A DNA stretch of 64,000 bases from Nocardia abscessus (GTDB lineage Bacteria; Actinomycetota; Actinomycetes; Mycobacteriales; Mycobacteriaceae), in NCBI RefSeq assembly GCF_015477775.1, contig NZ_JADLQO010000022.1, positions 1 to 64,000 of the forward strand. The letters are read 5' to 3'. Below the pieces are notes generated by a model. The model searched no databases. It was given only the letters and a program-made list of their open reading frames with translations, and was not told the origin of the DNA. Every line of letters starts with the position of its first letter. Position 1 is the first letter of the stretch. A program made the translations under genes and the position numbers. Below are positions 60,761 to 64,000 of this stretch, in pieces.

Positions 60761-60934
60761 ATGAACTCGAGAATTATCCGCCCGCTCGCCGTCGTCGCGT
60801 TCGCGCTGTCCGCCACCGCCCTCGGCGTCGGCACGGCCTCGGCGGATGCCTCCGCGGCCACCCCGGTCGCGGGCTCGGTGGAGGTGTGCGTCCCCATCCC
60901 GGTCGGCCCTGTCGAGCTGAGCTTCTGCCTGTAG
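60761..60934 (+). CDS. Tiny secreted protein with two cysteines
   Basis: A 57-residue protein starting MNSRIIRPLAVVAFALSA (GAGGATG upstream; ATG at 60737 would add 8 residues). A signal peptide ends near GTASADA, leaving a mature piece of about 28 residues that contains the two cysteines in VEVCVPIPVGPVELSFCL. One disulfide could form. Resembles the small secreted proteins common in Nocardia; function unknown. Confidence 0.65.
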   Translation: MNSRIIRPLAVVAFALSATALGVGTASADASAATPVAGSVEVCVPIPVGPVELSFCL

Positions 60935-61205
60935 CCGGCTAGCCCGAGTTACACGCGGCGGTGGCGACCTGGTTCAGGGTGAGCGCCACGGCGCGTTTCC
61001 AGTTCGAAGCCGTCACCGCCGCGCGGCCTGTGCAGCAAGATCCGGCCGTCCGGCCGGTGCGACTGCAGGCAGGACACACCGGAGAGACCGCGCGCGATGA
61101 GGCTGCCAGTGGCGGCCCAGCGACCCTCGCGACGACCAAGCTCTGGCAGGCGCTGTCGAGGCCGAACGCCCCCATGGATCGCTCCCGAACAGGTGAGTAG
61201 GAGTT

Positions 61206-61655
61206 ATGTTGGCCGCTGACACTGCGGACGCCACAGCACTGGCCGCCACGGCGGCGCGCCTGCGCATTGCGTTGACCGTAATTTTGCGCCGCACCCGGAG
61301 GGATCGGAATGAGCGTCGATTGTCCGCGACGCAGTGGGCCGTCCTGGGCCGATTGCATCGATGCGGAGCCATGGCCGCTGTCGATCTGGCTCGCCTGGAG
61401 ATGTTGCGCCCGCAGACGATGCGCAATGTCATCGACGGTTTACGAGATCAAGGGCTGATCGTCGGCGTACGCGACCCGATCGACGGACGCCGCGTGAACC
61501 TGATGCTCACCGACGACGGCTCGGCCTGGGTGTGTGGGCAACGGGAGTCACTGAACAACGCTCTGGCGCAGTTTCTCTCGGAGACGTTGCCGTCCGACGA
61601 ACTGAACAAGGTGTACGAAGCGCTGGATCTGCTGGAAAGAATCGCCTACGGGTGA
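61206..61655 (+). CDS. MarR family regulator
   Basis: A 149-residue MarR protein (TAGGAG then ATG). Winged HTH: LSATQWAVLGRLHRCGAMAA, VDLARLEMLRPQTMRNVIDG, then LRDQGLIVGVRDPIDGRRVN. It stands alone between the tiny secreted protein and the second PucR-type gene. Target unknown. Confidence 0.9.
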   Translation: MLAADTADATALAATAARLRIALTVILRRTRRDRNERRLSATQWAVLGRLHRCGAMAAVDLARLEMLRPQTMRNVIDGLRDQGLIVGVRDPIDGRRVNLMLTDDGSAWVCGQRESLNNALAQFLSETLPSDELNKVYEALDLLERIAYG

Positions 61656-61660
61656 TCTAC

Positions 61661-61685
61661 ACACGCCGTACACGCCGTACACGCA
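61661..61685. repeat. Short tandem repeat CGCCGTACA
   Basis: The 9-base unit CGCCGTACA occurs twice in tandem, with a partial third copy, just after the MarR stop. Confidence 0.4.
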
Positions 61686-61901
61686 TGCGGCAGGCGAGCG
61701 CGCGGCCGATAGGTGCGCTGCACCGCTCACCAGCCTCTCGGCAAATCAGGTCGAGTGTCGACCTTCATTGTGAACTATCACTATCGCTAGCCGGCCGGTC
61801 CTCCCGAAATTCACGTTACTCGGAGTAATCCGGTCTTACGTATCTTGTTCTGACTATGCTGAAGCAATATTTCAGCTAACGGGGGTGGAAGGAAGTCGAC
61901 T

Positions 61902-63173
61902 ATGTCCGTCACCACTCCACGCCGGCAACGACTCACGGTATCCGGCCGGCCCATCTCGTCGCCGTTGAAAGACGTACGGTCATTGTCACGGCAGATGGTC
62001 GGGCATTTCGTCGAAACCGTCGCCCCGTGCGGCACCTTGCCCGGTGACGCGATCCACGGCGACATCACCGTCATCACCCGCGTATGCCTGGAACTGGCCG
62101 TCAGCATGCTGGACGGCAGCAACATTTCGGAGAAGACCGAGCGGCTGGAGAACGCCGCGGCCCAATGGGCTCGTGAGGGCGTGCCCATCGATACCGTTCA
62201 TCACGCCATCCATGAAGGCTTCAAGATCGGCTTCGACCTGGTGGTGTCCACCGCCTTGGTCCAGCAGCGCGCCTCCGGCTCGGTCGACACCGAGCCGATG
62301 CTTGCCCTCAGTATGGCCGATTACGAAAGTATTCTGGACGGCGCCAAACTGGTCGTCGAAATGCTCGACACCATAACCATGGCGGTCTCGGTTGCCTATG
62401 TGCGAGAACTGCGCGCAGTCGTGTCGGAGCACCACACGGCGGTGCACACGCTCACCTCGGCGCTGCTGGGGGGTCATCCCACCTCCACCATGGCCCGCGA
62501 ATGCGGCATCGAAATCTCCGACCGCTATCGCGTGATAGCCCTTGCCATTCCGTCGCACCCGGACGAATCCAACCCGATACTGGACGGCCAAGTCGTCGCT
62601 CGCCGCAAACTCCGGCGCGTACAGGCGGAGCTGGCCACCCGCTGCGACGACACCGTGCTGTCACTGTTGTCGATCGACGGCGGCACCCTGCTCATCCCCG
62701 CCGCTCACATCACCGAGGTTGCTCTGGAGGAACTCATCAGCCACCTGTCGCAGGCGGCCCGCGTGCCCATCACCGCCGCAGTGGTGACGGCCCCCACCGA
62801 CATCGTGCCCACCGCTGCCGATCAAGCACATCAACTGCTCGACATGGTCGCCCGGTTGCGGTCGGCGCCAGGCCTGTATCACTTCGACGATCTGGCCCTC
62901 GAATACCAGCTCACCCGCCCCGGCCCCGCCCGCGACTGTGTCGGGTCGCTGCTCGATCCACTGGACGCGCATCCGGAGCTCCTGGAGACCCTGCAAATCC
63001 ATATCGCAAACAACCTGAACCGCCAGCGTACTGCGCGGCTACTGCACGTCCACACGAACACCGTGGACTACCGGCTCAAGCGGATCGGTCAGCTCACGGG
63101 GTTCGATCCCACCCAGGCGAGCGGGCTGTGGCACCTGCGTTCGGCATTGGTCGCCCGCACCTACCGCAGGTGA
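61902..63173 (+). CDS. PucR/CdaR-type transcriptional regulator, paralogue B
   Basis: A 423-residue regulator (GGAAGGAAG then ATG; MSVTTPRRQRLTVSGRP). It shares blocks with paralogue A: WAREGVPIDTVHHAIHEGFK, VSEHHTAVHTLTSALLGGHP, LDGQVVARRKLRRVQAELAT, and the C-terminal HTH HIANNLNRQRTARLLHVHTN, then TVDYRLKRIGQLTGFDPTQA. It has an insertion of about 15 residues (QQRASGSVDTEPMLALSMAD) not in A. The same regulator pair within 8 kb suggests duplication or joint control of the SulP fusion region. Confidence 0.9.
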   Translation: MSVTTPRRQRLTVSGRPISSPLKDVRSLSRQMVGHFVETVAPCGTLPGDAIHGDITVITRVCLELAVSMLDGSNISEKTERLENAAAQWAREGVPIDTVHHAIHEGFKIGFDLVVSTALVQQRASGSVDTEPMLALSMADYESILDGAKLVVEMLDTITMAVSVAYVRELRAVVSEHHTAVHTLTSALLGGHPTSTMARECGIEISDRYRVIALAIPSHPDESNPILDGQVVARRKLRRVQAELATRCDDTVLSLLSIDGGTLLIPAAHITEVALEELISHLSQAARVPITAAVVTAPTDIVPTAADQAHQLLDMVARLRSAPGLYHFDDLALEYQLTRPGPARDCVGSLLDPLDAHPELLETLQIHIANNLNRQRTARLLHVHTNTVDYRLKRIGQLTGFDPTQASGLWHLRSALVARTYRR

Positions 63174-63394
63174 GCAGGTGCGGGTGGGCGGGCGCGGAAT
63201 TACTCCGGTCGATCAGCGTCCGCCGTTGCCGCCGCCGCAGATTGTTGCGGCCGCACTGAACAGCGCCCTCAGGTGCTTCCAATCGCAGATTTCACACGAC
63301 CGGATACCCATTGAGCTGAATACAATGGACTATTCGTGCGCCGTCGGTATCGATAACACTGTGTGCAATGAAGTCGACAAGGTGAAAGCAAAAC

Positions 63395-63658
63395 ATGGAC
63401 GATATTCGACGAACTGAAGCAGACGGATTGCGCGCGACATGGCGGCTGTTTCAGGACCACCTGATCTCTATTGTCGCCGTCCACGATGCATCCGGCGCCA
63501 CGACGATCGTATCCTTCGGTCCCGACAACTTTCCGGATCTCGCACAAGCACGAGAACTCCTTCCGGAACTCGACAAGCTGTGGGACGCCGTACGCCACGA
63601 TTTCTGGACCAAAATCATCCCTCCGCAACCACGGTGTCGACAATGGCGATGGATGTGA
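63395..63658 (+). CDS. Small hypothetical protein
   Basis: An 87-residue frame starting MDDIRRTEADGLRATWRLFQ with a protein-like body (VAVHDASGATTIVSFGPDNF, then ELDKLWDAVRHDFWTKIIPP). AAGGTG lies about 10 bases upstream. Not recognised. A second short frame (63643-63813, MAMDVIETPRPLLRA) overlaps its end and may be a downstream gene or chance. Confidence 0.45.
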   Translation: MDDIRRTEADGLRATWRLFQDHLISIVAVHDASGATTIVSFGPDNFPDLAQARELLPELDKLWDAVRHDFWTKIIPPQPRCRQWRWM

Positions 63659-64000
63659 TCGAGACGCCGCGCCCACTGCTGCGTGCGCGTCCGGGCGGTC
63701 AGTCCGCGACCATCGCCATGTGGGTCGAAGCGACGCAGCCGGAGAGGGCCAGGACTCTCAGCGAGCCTACGCTGAAAACTGTTCAGTTCCCTTGGCCTCC
63801 GGACGACGCGTAGTACTTGACCTCAAACTCTATCCGGCTCTCGACGCGCTGAACCACGACCGCCCGACTCGAGGTCACACTCCGTCCACCCCAGGTGCGA
63901 AGTGCCGGACAGGTGATCACCCCGGGGTCAACAAACGTCGCCCGGATTCCCGACTCTCGGGCGTAACCGCGGTCTGTGGGGGCCGGAATCGTCCGGTGGC

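Noticed and set aside
63643..63813. A 56-residue frame at the right end
   Set aside because: It overlaps the previous small gene, has no clear ribosome site and shows no domain; kept only as a remark.
1..64000. CRISPR arrays, rRNA and tRNA genes
   Set aside because: No regularly spaced repeats and no recognisable RNA gene were seen on either strand; a covariance-model scan would be needed to exclude small RNAs.

Overview
The window is high-GC DNA from a mycolic-acid-containing actinomycete, most likely Nocardia or a close relative. The evidence for this is a complete yrbE-mce lipid-import operon, an F420-type luciferase-like oxidoreductase, many TetR and MarR regulators, Tat and lipoprotein export signals, and pervasive 4-nt start/stop overlaps. 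The genus is an inference. No rRNA, tRNA, CRISPR array or replication origin was seen.

Region 1 (1-15.4 kb): the centrepiece is a minus-strand run of twelve genes, from 14666 down to 2172. In order of transcription it encodes a 30-residue peptide, an AveC-like membrane protein, a CbbQ/NorQ-type AAA+ ATPase, a CbbO/NorD-type VWA protein, two YrbE/MlaE permeases and six Mce proteins (A-F). It looks like a lipid importer with a membrane enzyme and an ATPase/VWA activation pair. A divergent TetR (14762) and a convergent KstR-like TetR (about 1355) flank it. The second TetR has a palindromic operator candidate that occurs again in a partly duplicated segment at the left edge.

Region 2 (15.4-25.9 kb): short relics of a thiolase and an alpha/beta hydrolase come first. 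Then a large LuxR-type (LAL) regulator lies beside an SRPBCC protein, a Tat-exported epoxide-hydrolase-like lipoprotein and a five-gene minus-strand operon (truncated hydrolase, glyoxalase-fold protein, flavin disulfide-type reductase, SDR, aldehyde dehydrogenase). A shared TGACGTARTC motif stands in front of the LuxR/SRPBCC pair, the hydrolase and the operon, so this may be one regulon.

Region 3 (25.9-37.6 kb): this holds a stand-alone MurE paralogue lacking the diaminopimelate motif, an SDR/AraC pair and a serine-recombinase relic. It ends in a degraded catabolic locus containing an acetoacetyl-CoA synthetase pseudogene (one frameshift, one in-frame TGA), a frameshifted SRPBCC gene, an intact cyclase-family hydrolase, a TetR and a large alpha/beta hydrolase. 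Four copies of the palindrome TTAACGCAA-N5-TTGCGTTAA sit in two pairs in front of the two operons.

Region 4 (37.6-52.3 kb): an accessory zone mixes intact genes (LLM oxidoreductase, class-3 lipase, alpha/beta hydrolase, DUF3592-like membrane protein, a TetR carrying an extra resolvase-type HTH, and a MarR/Old-Yellow-Enzyme pair with paired operator candidates) with many relics (LLM, Old Yellow Enzyme joined to EthD, SDR, FAD monooxygenase, hydrolase, tyrosine recombinase, TPR).

Region 5 (52.3-64 kb): three closely related TetR regulators, two closely related PucR/CdaR-type regulators, an ABC1/ADCK kinase, a SulP transporter fused to a beta-carbonic anhydrase, a tiny secreted cysteine-containing protein and a MarR. 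Regulators are strongly over-represented here relative to enzymes.
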